From assembly GCF_014297275.1 (NCBI RefSeq), contig NZ_JACOQK010000001.1, positions 1,426,001 through 1,490,000 of the forward strand: a stretch of 64,000 nucleotides of DNA, written 5' to 3'. This stretch comes from Clostridium facile. GTDB taxonomy: Bacteria; Bacillota; Clostridia; Oscillospirales; Ruminococcaceae. The position numbers and the translations under genes were made by a program. The notes beneath the pieces are model-generated. The model was not told the DNA's origin. It did not search any database and was given only the letters and a program-made list of their open reading frames with translations. Below, piece by piece: positions 44,398-53,307 of this stretch. Each line of letters begins with the position of its first letter. Position 1 is the first letter of the stretch.

Positions 44398-44404
44398 AAT
44401 ACCC

Positions 44405-45067
44405 TTACTTTCCAATGATTCTTTTGATTTGCTCCGAAATAGTTTCAATTGTATAGGGTTGTTGGCTATCGCTACAAGGAATCACCGTCCAACCCAATTT
44501 TTCTGCTGCGTACAAAGCCGCTTTCCGGCAGTTTAATAAATAATTCAGATTGCTTTCATGAATATCTTTTTTCGAGTTATCCCCTTGATAACGGGCGCTC
44601 AATAATTTCTGGGATACATCCGGATGCATATCCAAATATAGGATTTGGTCCGGACGTGGAAGCCCCAATTTATCATATTCATAATCCTGCAACCAATCCA
44701 AAAAAGAGTCCCAATCTTTTTCCTGCAATTTTACCATCTGATGGATTGCATTGGAACTGACATAGCGGTCACACAAAATTAATGTTCCCCTTTGATAATC
44801 TTTTCCCCAGTCAGTCAAATAGCTGATATACCGGTCTGACGCATAAAATCCAGCAGCACCATAGGCGTTGATATCCTCTGGATTGTTAGAAATTTCTCCA
44901 TTCAGGTACATTTTTACCAATTCGGATGACCTACTGTTATAATCAGGAAATGTAACCTTCCGCACTGGAATTCCTTTGGATTGAAAATACTCTGCTAACA
45001 ATGCTGTTTGAGTAGCTTTTCCACTACCATCCAAGCCATCAATTACGATTAAGTGTCGTTCTGGCAT
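44405..45067 (-). CDS. tmk: Thymidylate kinase family protein
   Basis: A 220-residue nucleotide kinase that phosphorylates dTMP to dTDP. The P-loop DGLDGSGKATQT (~11-22), the DRYVSS motif and an RYQGD lid segment are visible. It lies downstream of thyX, so synthesis and phosphorylation of dTMP are in one operon. The stop of the UPF0291 gene touches its ATG. It is slightly longer than usual Tmk (about 205-215) and could be a specialised paralogue. Confidence 0.9.
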   Translation of the reverse strand: MPERHLIVIDGLDGSGKATQTALLAEYFQSKGIPVRKVTFPDYNSRSSELVKMYLNGEISNNPEDINAYGAAGFYASDRYISYLTDWGKDYQRGTLILCDRYVSSNAIHQMVKLQEKDWDSFLDWLQDYEYDKLGLPRPDQILYLDMHPDVSQKLLSARYQGDNSKKDIHESNLNYLLNCRKAALYAAEKLGWTVIPCSDSQQPYTIETISEQIKRIIGK

Positions 45068-45303
45068 TACTTATCTTGCTCCTCTTTTTGTGCTTGTTTC
45101 AATTTTTCTGGAGTAACATCATTTCCCTGTTCGTCCACCACTTTAATTCCCATCAACTGTTGTTTAAAACTTGCACGGAACATTTTTAAATATTCCTGGC
45201 GCAGTTCATTCCGCTCCACCAGTTCCGCAGGGGTTAAATCTCGCTCTTTCGCAGTCCTTGCCAATTCATTAATTCGGTTTAAAATCTCTTGATACCGTTC
45301 CAT
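45067..45303 (-). CDS. UPF0291 (DUF896) protein, YnzC-like
   Basis: A 78-residue helical protein. The segment INELARTAKERDLTPAELVE followed by RNELRQEYL and FRASF is the DUF896 signature. In Bacillus these are SOS- or stress-linked proteins of unknown role that form small helical bundles. It is one base from tmk and 1 bp from thyX in the operon. Confidence 0.9.
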   Translation of the reverse strand: MERYQEILNRINELARTAKERDLTPAELVERNELRQEYLKMFRASFKQQLMGIKVVDEQGNDVTPEKLKQAQKEEQDK

Positions 45304-45304
45304 A

Positions 45305-46084
45305 TTATTCTTCCCCGCTTTCCTGCTTTAATTGTTCAAAATAGGCCTTTACTTCTGCCATTTTTCCACAGGACATTTTTCCTTCTGGACATTTTCCAGT
45401 TAAGCAGGATGGTCCTGCATTCCGGAACAATGCTGGGGCAACCTGATAAACCAACCGCAGCATTTCATTGGCAACCGCACGGATTTCCCACTGAGCACGA
45501 TTGCAGCAACGATGATGGAAAAAATTCATCAAACTACGAGCATTCATGGTTAAAATCATTTTGGTATCACAGGCGTTGGGTAGAACAAAACGGGCGTCTT
45601 CAATCGCTTTTTTTTCTGCTTTGGAACGAGCCTGTTTTTCTGTGCATCCTTGTTCTAAAAATTCCTGGTAATGCTTTTGCGCTAAAAGATCAGCCAAGGC
45701 ATGATAGTTCTCCATATCCTGTTCCATTGCTTTTATAAAAATCTCTTTTGCCTTTGGATCAGCCTCAATTTCAGGAGGTGTTACATATTCAAATTGATTT
45801 TCTTTTACATAGCGTTGGCTTTGCACACTGTAAGATGCTAAACGGTGACGAGTAACCTGCGCCAAAAATGCACGAGATACCCCTTCGATTCCAAAGGTAA
45901 AGCTGACATGTTCAATAGGGCTCTCATGCCCCATGCTAGATAGCATGTCCACAAAATCCCTGGCTTTTTCTTCGGTTAACCCGTCATAAACCTGATCAAT
46001 CCCAATGGGACTATAACAGAGTTTTGCAGCACAAGCTACAGTTTTTTCTGGGTTTGGTGTATAAGAAATCAACTGGACCTTCAT
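45305..46084 (-). CDS. thyX: Flavin-dependent thymidylate synthase ThyX
   Basis: A 259-residue FAD enzyme that methylates dUMP to dTMP using methylene-THF. The ThyX motif RHRLASYSVQS (RHR-x7-S) followed by QRY is exact, and the N-terminal SHESPIEHVSFTF region is present as MGHESPIEH. No ThyA is seen in the window. A sigma-A promoter lies at 46161-46189, and AGGGGGTT is the ribosome binding site. It heads the nine-gene leftward operon. Confidence 0.95.
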   Translation of the reverse strand: MKVQLISYTPNPEKTVACAAKLCYSPIGIDQVYDGLTEEKARDFVDMLSSMGHESPIEHVSFTFGIEGVSRAFLAQVTRHRLASYSVQSQRYVKENQFEYVTPPEIEADPKAKEIFIKAMEQDMENYHALADLLAQKHYQEFLEQGCTEKQARSKAEKKAIEDARFVLPNACDTKMILTMNARSLMNFFHHRCCNRAQWEIRAVANEMLRLVYQVAPALFRNAGPSCLTGKCPEGKMSCGKMAEVKAYFEQLKQESGEE

Positions 46085-46160
46085 GTAAAACGAACCCCCT
46101 ATATTGTACTATCTCCATTGATTGTGGCACGAAATTGTATAATATGCCAATTGTTCTTTT

Positions 46161-46189
46161 ATTATAGCAAATTATATCAATAAAATCAA
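46161..46189 (-). promoter_or_regulatory. Promoter of the thyX operon
   Basis: On the minus strand, TTGATT (complement of 46184-46189) and TATAAT (complement of 46161-46166) are separated by 17 bp. Confidence 0.65.
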
Positions 46190-46202
46190 ATATACAGAGA
46201 TA

Positions 46203-46251
46203 AAAAACAGGCGGTTCCCTCTGGTATAAAACCAGAAGTTTACCGCCTGAG
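46203..46251 (-). terminator. Branched terminator of the Cys-rich gene
   Basis: Outer arms CAGGCGGT and ACCGCCTG enclose an inner TCTGGT/ACCAGA hairpin. On the minus strand the structure is followed by TTTTTTA. Confidence 0.8.
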
Positions 46252-46260
46252 TTGATGGAA

Positions 46261-47064
46261 CTATTTGCCGCATTCTCCACAATCACTGCTGCAATCATCA
46301 ATGCGGGGTGGGAAAAATTGATCCACTGGGAATTGAATTTTTTCAAAGATGTCGCAAGGACTATCTGATGTGGTGGTGCATTCCTTATCTGGAATACAAA
46401 AATCATAAACAGGGATCATCATTTGTACTTGGCGTTCCAACTGGATAATGGAAAACAAGCCAATTGTCACAGTAACCATCCTTTGTGGTAATACACATTC
46501 AAAGGAACCTTCAAATTGTTTGCATACACAGTTTGGAACGGAAATACAACAATCCAGGTTTGGTTCTGGGCAATCACACAAATCACAGGAAAGCAACATA
46601 GGCTGTGCCACCTGCAAACGTGCCTTTGGAAGGTATTTTGGCGCAATATAATCCTGTTCATTCTGATCGTTAGTAAATACTTTTACACTGCCTTCGCTGC
46701 CATATAAGATTACTTTTTTGTTCGCTGTTGCCAAACCGCACACAGCTGTCGGCGGATTAACCGGAGATGTATAGGCATCTAACTGAACCAAGAAAAAATA
46801 TGTGATGTCCACCGAATAAAACCCTTTGTTAAACGGTACCGGCTCAACCGATAAATAGGCGCTGGCAACATCCACGTTTTTTGCTTTTACTGTGTAAGCA
46901 GTATCGATAATAGGCTGGGTAACATCAGTAAAATACACCCTTAAGTCAGCAAGACAATCCTTATCTCCACAGGAATCGTAAATCCTTGCGGCATCGATAC
47001 AAACGGCTTCTTTAAATTCGTCAGAATTTCCACAGCCAAATGTGCCAAATTGATTTTCTGCCAT
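46261..47064 (-). CDS. Cysteine-rich protein of unknown function, clostridial family
   Basis: A 267-residue soluble protein without signal peptide or membrane helices. Cysteines cluster in CDLCDCPEPNLDCC, PNCVCK and a tail with CSSDCGECG; the rest looks beta-rich. I recall relatives with similar text (CIDAARIYDSC, ADLRVYFTD, VEPVPFNKGFYSVDI) across clostridia, all uncharacterised. ATG at 47064 has AGGAGG upstream. A CATATGATA box with an upstream CACA (47123-47150) resembles a sigma-K promoter, which with the Cys content could indicate a late spore (coat) protein; this is inference. Confidence 0.8.
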   Translation of the reverse strand: MAENQFGTFGCGNSDEFKEAVCIDAARIYDSCGDKDCLADLRVYFTDVTQPIIDTAYTVKAKNVDVASAYLSVEPVPFNKGFYSVDITYFFLVQLDAYTSPVNPPTAVCGLATANKKVILYGSEGSVKVFTNDQNEQDYIAPKYLPKARLQVAQPMLLSCDLCDCPEPNLDCCISVPNCVCKQFEGSFECVLPQRMVTVTIGLFSIIQLERQVQMMIPVYDFCIPDKECTTTSDSPCDIFEKIQFPVDQFFPPRIDDCSSDCGECGK

Positions 47065-47092
47065 AAGAATCCTCCTATAATAAAATGATATT

Positions 47093-47104
47093 GAGGTATA
47101 CCTC
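47093..47104. repeat. 12-bp perfect palindrome in the leader of the Cys-rich gene
   Basis: GAGGTATACCTC lies between the predicted promoter and the ribosome binding site of the Cys-rich gene. It is a possible operator. Confidence 0.4.
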
Positions 47105-47122
47105 GGAAGCAATTGCTTACTA

Positions 47123-47150
47123 TATCATATGTGAAGGATTCAAAATTGTG
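47123..47150 (-). promoter_or_regulatory. Sigma-K-like promoter of the Cys-rich gene
   Basis: On the minus strand CACA (complement of 47147-47150), 15 bp, then CATATGATA (complement of 47123-47131), matching the sigma-K form mACm/CATAnnnTA closely. No good sigma-A match is seen here. The motif is short and could occur by chance. Confidence 0.35.
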
Positions 47151-47166
47151 CTAAAATCCAGCTAAG

Positions 47167-47361
47167 TTATAGCCCTGCTCCAAAAATTTGATTGATATAA
47201 TCGTGCATTTCCTGTTTGCTGTGAATACTGTGCGTATGGTCAATAATAGCGGCTTGTTCTGGCTTGGATAAATCCACAAATTTTTTCATTGCGTCTGTGT
47301 TTTGTGCCAATGCCATTCCCAAACCCATTGGTAAATCTTTTAAATTGATTTCTGATTTCAT
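47167..47361 (-). CDS. Small conserved clostridial protein, 64 aa
   Basis: A 64-residue acidic/neutral helical protein with the segment LKDLPMGLGMALAQN near the N-terminus and SKQEMHDYINQIFG at the C-terminus. I recall similar short proteins in Firmicutes but no function. GAGGTGA precedes the ATG. It is transcribed leftward, separately from the Cys-rich gene. Confidence 0.75.
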   Translation of the reverse strand: MKSEINLKDLPMGLGMALAQNTDAMKKFVDLSKPEQAAIIDHTHSIHSKQEMHDYINQIFGAGL

Positions 47362-47454
47362 AACAAATCACCTCAAAAATAGCATACCACTTTACATTTG
47401 GTTTATGCTATAATACAAGAAAAAGCTTTTCTTATCAAGAATGGAGGTATTGGA

Positions 47455-47982
47455 GTGAAAAAATTATTAATTGTGGTGGATTATCAAAAGGATTTTGTCA
47501 ACGGAAGCCTGGGCTTTCCAGAAGCTGAACAGTTGGAACAGCCTATTTATGAAAAAATAAAACAATACCATCAGGAAAACCAAGATGTCCTATTTACATT
47601 TGACACCCACCAGAAGAACTACCTGGATACAAAAGAGGGCAAATATCTCCCCATAGTCCATTGTATTCAACATACAGAAGGATGGAAACTATTTGGAAAA
47701 GTAGCAGAAGAAAAACAGGAGAAAGACGCTGTTATTTTGAAACCTAGCTTTGGCTCCTTAGAGTTGATTTCCTTTTTACAGCGTGGAAACTATGAAGAAA
47801 TTGAACTGGTTGGAATCGTCTCTAATATCTGTGTCATCTCCAACGCAATTTTGGCAAAAACAGCTTTACCAGAAGCAGAAGTAATTGTGGATGCGCACTG
47901 TGTTGCCAGCAATGATAGCCAATTAAATCAAGCTGCTTTACAGGTGATGCAAGGGCTACAAATACAGGTAAAAAATTTATAA
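47455..47982 (+). CDS. Nicotinamidase/isochorismatase-family hydrolase
   Basis: A 175-residue cysteine hydrolase. The catalytic triad is D9 (VVDYQKDF), K96 (LKPSFGS) and C126 (SNICVISN); D50, H52 and H69 could bind the metal of nicotinamidases. It likely deaminates nicotinamide for NAD salvage, though other amides are possible. The GTG at 47455 has GGAGG 7 nt upstream; a longer in-frame ATG lies in the promoter region. Convergent with clpE. Confidence 0.87.
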   Translation: MKKLLIVVDYQKDFVNGSLGFPEAEQLEQPIYEKIKQYHQENQDVLFTFDTHQKNYLDTKEGKYLPIVHCIQHTEGWKLFGKVAEEKQEKDAVILKPSFGSLELISFLQRGNYEEIELVGIVSNICVISNAILAKTALPEAEVIVDAHCVASNDSQLNQAALQVMQGLQIQVKNL

Positions 47983-48033
47983 ACCGATCAAAACTCCATC
48001 CAGCAAAAAATTACTTGAAATCCATCTATATCG

Positions 48034-48074
48034 AAAAAAGCCTATTATTGCAAATAACAATAATAGGCTTTTAT
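48034..48074. terminator. Bidirectional terminator
   Basis: AAAAGCCTATTATTG pairs with CAATAATAGGCTTTT around a CAAATAA loop, flanked by A and T tracts. It ends both the nicotinamidase and clpE transcripts. Confidence 0.9.
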
Positions 48075-48075
48075 T

Positions 48076-50358
48076 CTATTGCTGATTTATTTGGAATAGT
48101 AATTCCCCATCCTGTTCGGAAAGTTCAATTGATGTTAACACTTCATCTGTGTTGGTAATCATAATATTCGCGATTCCATCTTCTACTTTTTTACGGATAG
48201 TTTTCCGTAATTCACGAGCGCCAAAACGAGCTCCATCCGACTGTTTGGTCAAGTAAACAACCGCTTTTTGGTCATAATGGAATTTGATGTATTTTTCTGC
48301 CAATACTTCTTTCAATTCGTCCAACATTAAGCAGGCAATTTTTTCCATATTCTCCTGGGTTAGGTGGTGGAATACCACAATTTCATCCACACGGCTCATA
48401 AACTCAGGACGCAAGAATTCAGACAAAGCTCGGATTGCTTTTTCCTGATCCACCTGGTCTTCCGTTTTATTAAAGCCTGCCACACCAGTTTTGGTGCTAG
48501 AACCAGCATTGGAAGTCATTACAATGACTGTGTTTTCAAAGTTTACAGTCCTACCATGGGAATCTGTTACCTTTCCTTCATCCAGAATCTGCAACAGGAT
48601 ATTCATCACATCTGGATGAGCTTTTTCAATCTCGTCAAATAAAATGACAGAATAAGGGCGACGGCGTACTTTTTCGGTCAACTGGCCAGCATCGTCATAC
48701 CCCACATATCCTGGAGGGGAACCAACCAACCGGGAAACAGCGTGTTTCTCCATGTATTCGGACATATCCAAACGGATCAATGGATCAACCCCGTCAAATA
48801 AAGTAGATGCCAACACCTTTACCAGCTCTGTTTTTCCCACACCAGTTGGACCAACAAAAATAAACGATGCTGGACGGCGGCGCTTACTCAATTGGGCACG
48901 ATTCCGTTTGATTGCTTCCGCTACCAGTTTTACTGCATGGTCCTGCCCGATCACTTTGGATTTCAGTTCATCTTCCAATGTGGTCAAACGTTTAATATCA
49001 TTCTGCTGAATTTTATTTGCTGGAACACCTGTCCATAATTCTACCACCCTTGCCACATCTTCCATGGTAACACGGATGTTCATTACCTTTGGCTCCAACT
49101 CTTTTAAATGTTCTTTTACTTTACTGATTTCGGATTTTACGTTGGCAATCCGTTCATAATCAGGGTTTTCTGTTTCAGATGATAAATCTTCCTCTTCCTG
49201 GTACAGCTCTTTTAACTGTTTGTTCAAACGGTCATATTCCGTCAACTCTTTACAGCGTAATGAGCGGCATGCACAGGATTCATCCAACAAGTCAATCGCT
49301 TTATCTGGCAGAAAACGGTCTGTAATATATCGTTCGGAAAGTTCCACCGCACTGCGGACAATTTCAGGGGATACCAGTACCCTATGATGTAATTCATAGT
49401 ATTTTTTAATCCCCATTAAGATGTCAACAGTTTCGGAAATCGTAGGTTCATCCACTGTAACTGGTTGGAAACGGCGTTCCAACGCGGAATCATTTTCAAT
49501 GTGTTTCCGGTATTCATTAAAGGTAGTGGCACCAATCACCTGGATTTCCCCACGGGATAATGCTGGCTTCAAAATATTGGCGGCACTCATGGAACCTTCA
49601 GAATCCCCCGTTCCCACTAAAGTATGCACTTCATCAATAAACAAAATAACATTGCCAGCTTTTTTTACTTCGCTGATCAATCCTTTGACACGGCTTTCAA
49701 ACTGGCCACGGAATTGTGTACCAGCCACTAACGCTGTCATATCCAGCAAATAAACCTCTTTGTCAGCCAAACGGAAAGGAACTTCTTTGGCTTCGATTTT
49801 CTGGGCAATCCCCTCCGCAATTGCTGTTTTACCAACACCAGGTTCCCCAATCAAGCAAGGATTGTTTTTGGTACGGCGGGATAAAATCTGAGTTACACGA
49901 TAGATTTCCCGATCCCTTCCAATAATATTATCCAGTTCCCCATTGCGGGCACGTAAATTTAAATTAGTGCAATAAGTAGTTAAATATTTATATTTTTCTT
50001 TCTTTTTCTTTTTGGATTTTTTATCCTTATCGGAACCATCTTCTTCCGTGTCCTCATCCTGTTCAGCAGGTACTGCCATTTCATTTCCATTGACATTGCC
50101 AAACATTCCACTGACAAATGGATTCATGACATCCGCTCCACCTGGCTCAAAGTCTTCCTCCATCATGGTCATTAACTGATTGCTCATGTTTTCAATATCA
50201 TCATCTGTAATTCCCATTTTTTCAGTCATCTCTTTAATTTGAGGGATGTTTAGCTCTTTCGCACATTTTAAACATAACCCTTCATTAATTGTCTGACCGT
50301 TTTCCTGACGGGATACATAAACAACAGCCATTCTTTTTTTGCATCTGCTACAAATCAT
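48076..50358 (-). CDS. clpE: ClpE-type AAA+ ATPase (Clp protease subunit)
   Basis: A 760-residue Hsp100 unfoldase that feeds proteins to ClpP. An N-terminal zinc domain (C3, C6, C29, C32) replaces the double ClpN domain, as in ClpE. Two AAA+ modules carry Walker A GEPGVGKT and GPTGVGKT, with a UVR-like coiled coil (~385-415) in the middle and C-terminal VVFHHLTQE and FGARELRKTI regions. A K-rich linker (~115-125) follows an acidic stretch. AAAGGAG precedes the ATG. I see no CtsR-box repeat upstream. It is monocistronic. Confidence 0.92.
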   Translation of the reverse strand: MICSRCKKRMAVVYVSRQENGQTINEGLCLKCAKELNIPQIKEMTEKMGITDDDIENMSNQLMTMMEEDFEPGGADVMNPFVSGMFGNVNGNEMAVPAEQDEDTEEDGSDKDKKSKKKKKEKYKYLTTYCTNLNLRARNGELDNIIGRDREIYRVTQILSRRTKNNPCLIGEPGVGKTAIAEGIAQKIEAKEVPFRLADKEVYLLDMTALVAGTQFRGQFESRVKGLISEVKKAGNVILFIDEVHTLVGTGDSEGSMSAANILKPALSRGEIQVIGATTFNEYRKHIENDSALERRFQPVTVDEPTISETVDILMGIKKYYELHHRVLVSPEIVRSAVELSERYITDRFLPDKAIDLLDESCACRSLRCKELTEYDRLNKQLKELYQEEEDLSSETENPDYERIANVKSEISKVKEHLKELEPKVMNIRVTMEDVARVVELWTGVPANKIQQNDIKRLTTLEDELKSKVIGQDHAVKLVAEAIKRNRAQLSKRRRPASFIFVGPTGVGKTELVKVLASTLFDGVDPLIRLDMSEYMEKHAVSRLVGSPPGYVGYDDAGQLTEKVRRRPYSVILFDEIEKAHPDVMNILLQILDEGKVTDSHGRTVNFENTVIVMTSNAGSSTKTGVAGFNKTEDQVDQEKAIRALSEFLRPEFMSRVDEIVVFHHLTQENMEKIACLMLDELKEVLAEKYIKFHYDQKAVVYLTKQSDGARFGARELRKTIRKKVEDGIANIMITNTDEVLTSIELSEQDGELLFQINQQ

Positions 50359-50427
50359 GTTGATCTCCTTTTATCGTAAAGTGTGAACCACACAAAATAC
50401 AACCCCTCTTTTGGGATAACAAATACC

Positions 50428-50456
50428 ATTATGCACTGGATAAAACAGAAATTCAA
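50428..50456 (-). promoter_or_regulatory. Likely promoter of clpE
   Basis: On the minus strand TTGAAT (complement of 50451-50456) and CATAAT (complement of 50428-50433) are separated by 17 bp. A GTGTG/CACAC hairpin lies in the leader at 50382-50394. Confidence 0.55.
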
Positions 50457-50510
50457 GTAATATATTATGAATAAATACCGAGTTTATGAACTTACTGCAA
50501 TAAAAATAGA

Positions 50511-51212
50511 TTAAAAGAAGTGTAATGGGTTAAAACGGTAAAACATAGCAAATAAATAGGTAGACTCTATTTGCTGGGTATTCAGCCAGCCTAAACTGTC
50601 GTGGGTAAAGAGAATAATAATCTCACAAACCATTGCCAACAACAATAAGTAAACACCTGCCTGAAATACGCCAACACAGCCGCCCAACAAACCATTCACC
50701 GTGCCAATGACCGGTATATAGTTGATAGTCACCGCTATTTTTAAAATAATATGAACTAACAGCCTACAAACAGCAAACAAAATGACAAATAAAATACACT
50801 CTAATAAAAAAATGGTAGCAGGGCCCAAAAACTGGTCTACCAGATCTTGTGCTATCGAAGAGGCACTATCCCCCAAATGGGATGCCATATAGTCCGAAGC
50901 TGTTTGCCCCTGAAACAGGATTCCATTTAAAAAGCCGGGTATTTTATCTGAAATTTGGTTGACGGCAGCTTGTAATTCCTCTACACTGCCTGCACTAGCC
51001 AGTTGTTCTCCAACCTTCTCAATCATTCCAGATCGAAGCCAACGTTCAAATACCATGGGGGCAAATAGCTTTCCCAACCAGGTAGCTGCCAAAAGGGAAA
51101 TGATATATCCACCTAACGAAACAATAGAAGCCACTAGCCCTTTCCGGTATCCAACCCAAACACATAAACAAAGTAGCCCTATTACAAAGCAATCCAAAAT
51201 AATACTGGTCAT
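50511..51212 (-). CDS. CvpA family membrane protein
   Basis: A 233-residue membrane protein with four to five helices, opening with the family pattern (IILDCFVIGLLCLCVWVGYRKG, then LVASIVSLGG). CvpA relatives are linked to colicin V production and cell-envelope integrity. AGGAGG precedes the ATG. It follows the DUF5711 gene by 13 bp and is probably co-transcribed with it. Confidence 0.85.
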   Translation of the reverse strand: MTSIILDCFVIGLLCLCVWVGYRKGLVASIVSLGGYIISLLAATWLGKLFAPMVFERWLRSGMIEKVGEQLASAGSVEELQAAVNQISDKIPGFLNGILFQGQTASDYMASHLGDSASSIAQDLVDQFLGPATIFLLECILFVILFAVCRLLVHIILKIAVTINYIPVIGTVNGLLGGCVGVFQAGVYLLLLAMVCEIIILFTHDSLGWLNTQQIESTYLFAMFYRFNPLHFF

Positions 51213-51225
51213 ATTTGGCCTCCTA

Positions 51226-52362
51226 TTACAACGAACTGCATTCTAACTTGGAGGTACTCACTCCATATACAGTATTGTTTTTTCCGATAATGCGGCTAAC
51301 CACAGCCTGGTCTTCAATAGAACCCTTTAACTCTAATTTCATGTTGTATTTTTGTACCTGTTGGTTGGTCAATAAATAAACATAGTTTCCATCTGTGTCC
51401 AAATCTCGGATTTGATCGTTGATTGTCGTCTCCGCTACCGTCCCTCCATTGGAATCCAATACTGTTAATTTTTGGTTATCTTTTACTTCTTCCCCCTGCA
51501 GCACAACAGTATAGCCCGATGTATTTACATAATATTTTAAATCTTTTGAAAAATCGTAACTAGAAATCTGGCTTCCATTACCATCCAATGTGACGACCGC
51601 AGTATCCGTCACCATCTGTATTTTCCCACTGGATTTGACAACAACGGATACGGCCATTCCCTGTTCCATCGTCTGCTTAAAAATTTCCTGCTCTTTATCA
51701 AAGTCCAATTTAATCAGCTCTGACTGCATAATACCGGACTTTGTGTTTACCGCTGTAAGGACACAGCCTTTCCCTGAGCCAGTAAAATCAAGGGAGGTTA
51801 CCAGTGCTTCTGCCGAATACCATTTATATACTTCCTGACCAGTGGAATCATAAACCGTTAGCCGACACTGATAACGGTCATCCTGGGTTATAATCGCTAT
51901 ATTGCCATTGTCCGCAATTTCTCCAAACAGAATTTTTTGCTCTGTCGATAAATCAAAAATAGTCCCTGATTTATTCGCCACCATAAATTTTGTTCCACTA
52001 ATATCATAAATCAGGATCCGTTTAGAAGAAGATTTAATACTTGGATTAAAATAACCATGCTGAACGGTTTGCAATGTTCTTCCTTTGGCACTGTATAACA
52101 TGTATTCTTTATCTGTTAGCAGCGCAACATTACTGCCACACATGGTAAAGCCTTTTATAGCATCCCCTTTTAATGAGACAGGAAAACTGGTGTTTTTCTG
52201 CTCTGCCACCCCTTGATCTACAATGGAATTTTGATAAGAACGATATATCATCCATCCGCCAAGAACAATAAAAATAATAAATAAAAAAAACAGCACACGT
52301 CTTAGCAGAACCTTTTTGCGCCTTTTTTTTCGATAATCTTCTATGTTCTTAACACGTGCCAT
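51226..52362 (-). CDS. DUF5711 family membrane-anchored beta-propeller-like protein
   Basis: A 378-residue protein with a basic cytoplasmic start (YRKKRRKKVLLRRV), one membrane helix (~22-42) and a large extracellular domain of beta-propeller-like repeats (VALLTDKEYMLYSAKGR; later units with a TLDxNG/VLDSNG pattern). I recall it as DUF5711, unknown function. AGGAG precedes the ATG. It pairs with cvpA, suggesting an envelope role. Confidence 0.8.
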   Translation of the reverse strand: MARVKNIEDYRKKRRKKVLLRRVLFFLFIIFIVLGGWMIYRSYQNSIVDQGVAEQKNTSFPVSLKGDAIKGFTMCGSNVALLTDKEYMLYSAKGRTLQTVQHGYFNPSIKSSSKRILIYDISGTKFMVANKSGTIFDLSTEQKILFGEIADNGNIAIITQDDRYQCRLTVYDSTGQEVYKWYSAEALVTSLDFTGSGKGCVLTAVNTKSGIMQSELIKLDFDKEQEIFKQTMEQGMAVSVVVKSSGKIQMVTDTAVVTLDGNGSQISSYDFSKDLKYYVNTSGYTVVLQGEEVKDNQKLTVLDSNGGTVAETTINDQIRDLDTDGNYVYLLTNQQVQKYNMKLELKGSIEDQAVVSRIIGKNNTVYGVSTSKLECSSL

Positions 52363-52563
52363 TTTGTTCTCCTTGTACTAAAATTTTGCTAACCATTTTA
52401 TATGGTATCAGCAAGGGCACTACATCCTCATAAATGGTATTTTGTTTTTACTCATTTTCGATTTATGATTCATACTGTCCCTACAGTTTGTATGATTAAT
52501 TTTATTTTATTGGATATACATTGCGCTTCCATGAATATAGTCTTAATATCTTGGTTCATATCG
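52363..52563. other. Intergenic gap between truA and DUF5711 gene
   Basis: 200 bp of AT-rich sequence between two leftward genes. A promoter for the DUF5711/cvpA pair should lie here, but no convincing -35/-10 pair stands out. Confidence 0.4.
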
Positions 52564-53298
52564 TTAATAAAAAATCCGGTTTAAATACAACCCTCGGGCT
52601 GGCGCTGTCTTTCCAGCTAAGCTTCTATCCTTCTTTTGGATGATTTCTGGAATCTGCTCTGGTTGGATTTTTCCTTCGGATACAAATAACAGTGTTCCTA
52701 CCATAATCCGCACCATATTATATAAAAACCCATCTCCTCGAAAAACCAGCTTGATCAAATTTCCTTCTTGCTCTACTCTGGCATCGAAAATCGTCCTAGT
52801 TTTATCTTCCACATCGGTATGCAAAGCACAAAAAGCAGAAAAATCATGGGTTCCTAGCAAATATTGCATTGCTTGCTGAATACGCTCTATCCGAAGTGGA
52901 TAGCGGTAATGGTATACCATATCCTGCAAAAAAGGGTTGCCATATTCCGCGTTCCAAATTTGATAAACATATTCTTTTCCTGTACAGCTGTACCGGGCAT
53001 GAAAATCCAATGGGGCTTCTGAACACCCCAACACCACAATATCATCTGGCAGAGATGTGTTCATTGCCCGCTGTATATTGTTACAAGGAATTTTAGACTC
53101 GGTTTTCATATGGAAAAAATATTGGTTGGCATGTACTCCAGTGTCTGTCCGGGAACATCCGGAAATATCCAGGCGTTTCTGAAAAAGCCTTTCAATACTA
53201 TCCTGTACTACCTGCTGGACAGTAATTGCATTCTGCTGTACCTGCCATCCATGATAGCGACTTCCATTATAAGAAATTTCAAATAAAAGGTTTCTCAT
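52564..53298 (-). CDS. truA: tRNA pseudouridine synthase A
   Basis: A 244-residue enzyme that makes pseudouridine at tRNA positions 38-40. The catalytic Asp is in GCSRTDTGVHA, with YNGSRYHGWQ at the N-terminus and GDGFLYNMVRIM near the C-terminus. AAAGGAT precedes the ATG. It lies 9 bp after ecfT, the conserved ecfA1-ecfA2-ecfT-truA order of Firmicutes. Confidence 0.96.
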   Translation of the reverse strand: MRNLLFEISYNGSRYHGWQVQQNAITVQQVVQDSIERLFQKRLDISGCSRTDTGVHANQYFFHMKTESKIPCNNIQRAMNTSLPDDIVVLGCSEAPLDFHARYSCTGKEYVYQIWNAEYGNPFLQDMVYHYRYPLRIERIQQAMQYLLGTHDFSAFCALHTDVEDKTRTIFDARVEQEGNLIKLVFRGDGFLYNMVRIMVGTLLFVSEGKIQPEQIPEIIQKKDRSLAGKTAPARGLYLNRIFY

Positions 53299-53307
53299 AG
53301 TGATCCT

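Noticed and set aside
49421..49753. 110-aa plus-strand open frame opposite clpE
   Set aside because: It is antisense to conserved AAA+ sequence and explained by codon bias of clpE.
50359..50430. CtsR operator before clpE
   Set aside because: I looked for GGTCAAA-type tandem heptads and found none; only a small GTGTG/CACAC hairpin is present.
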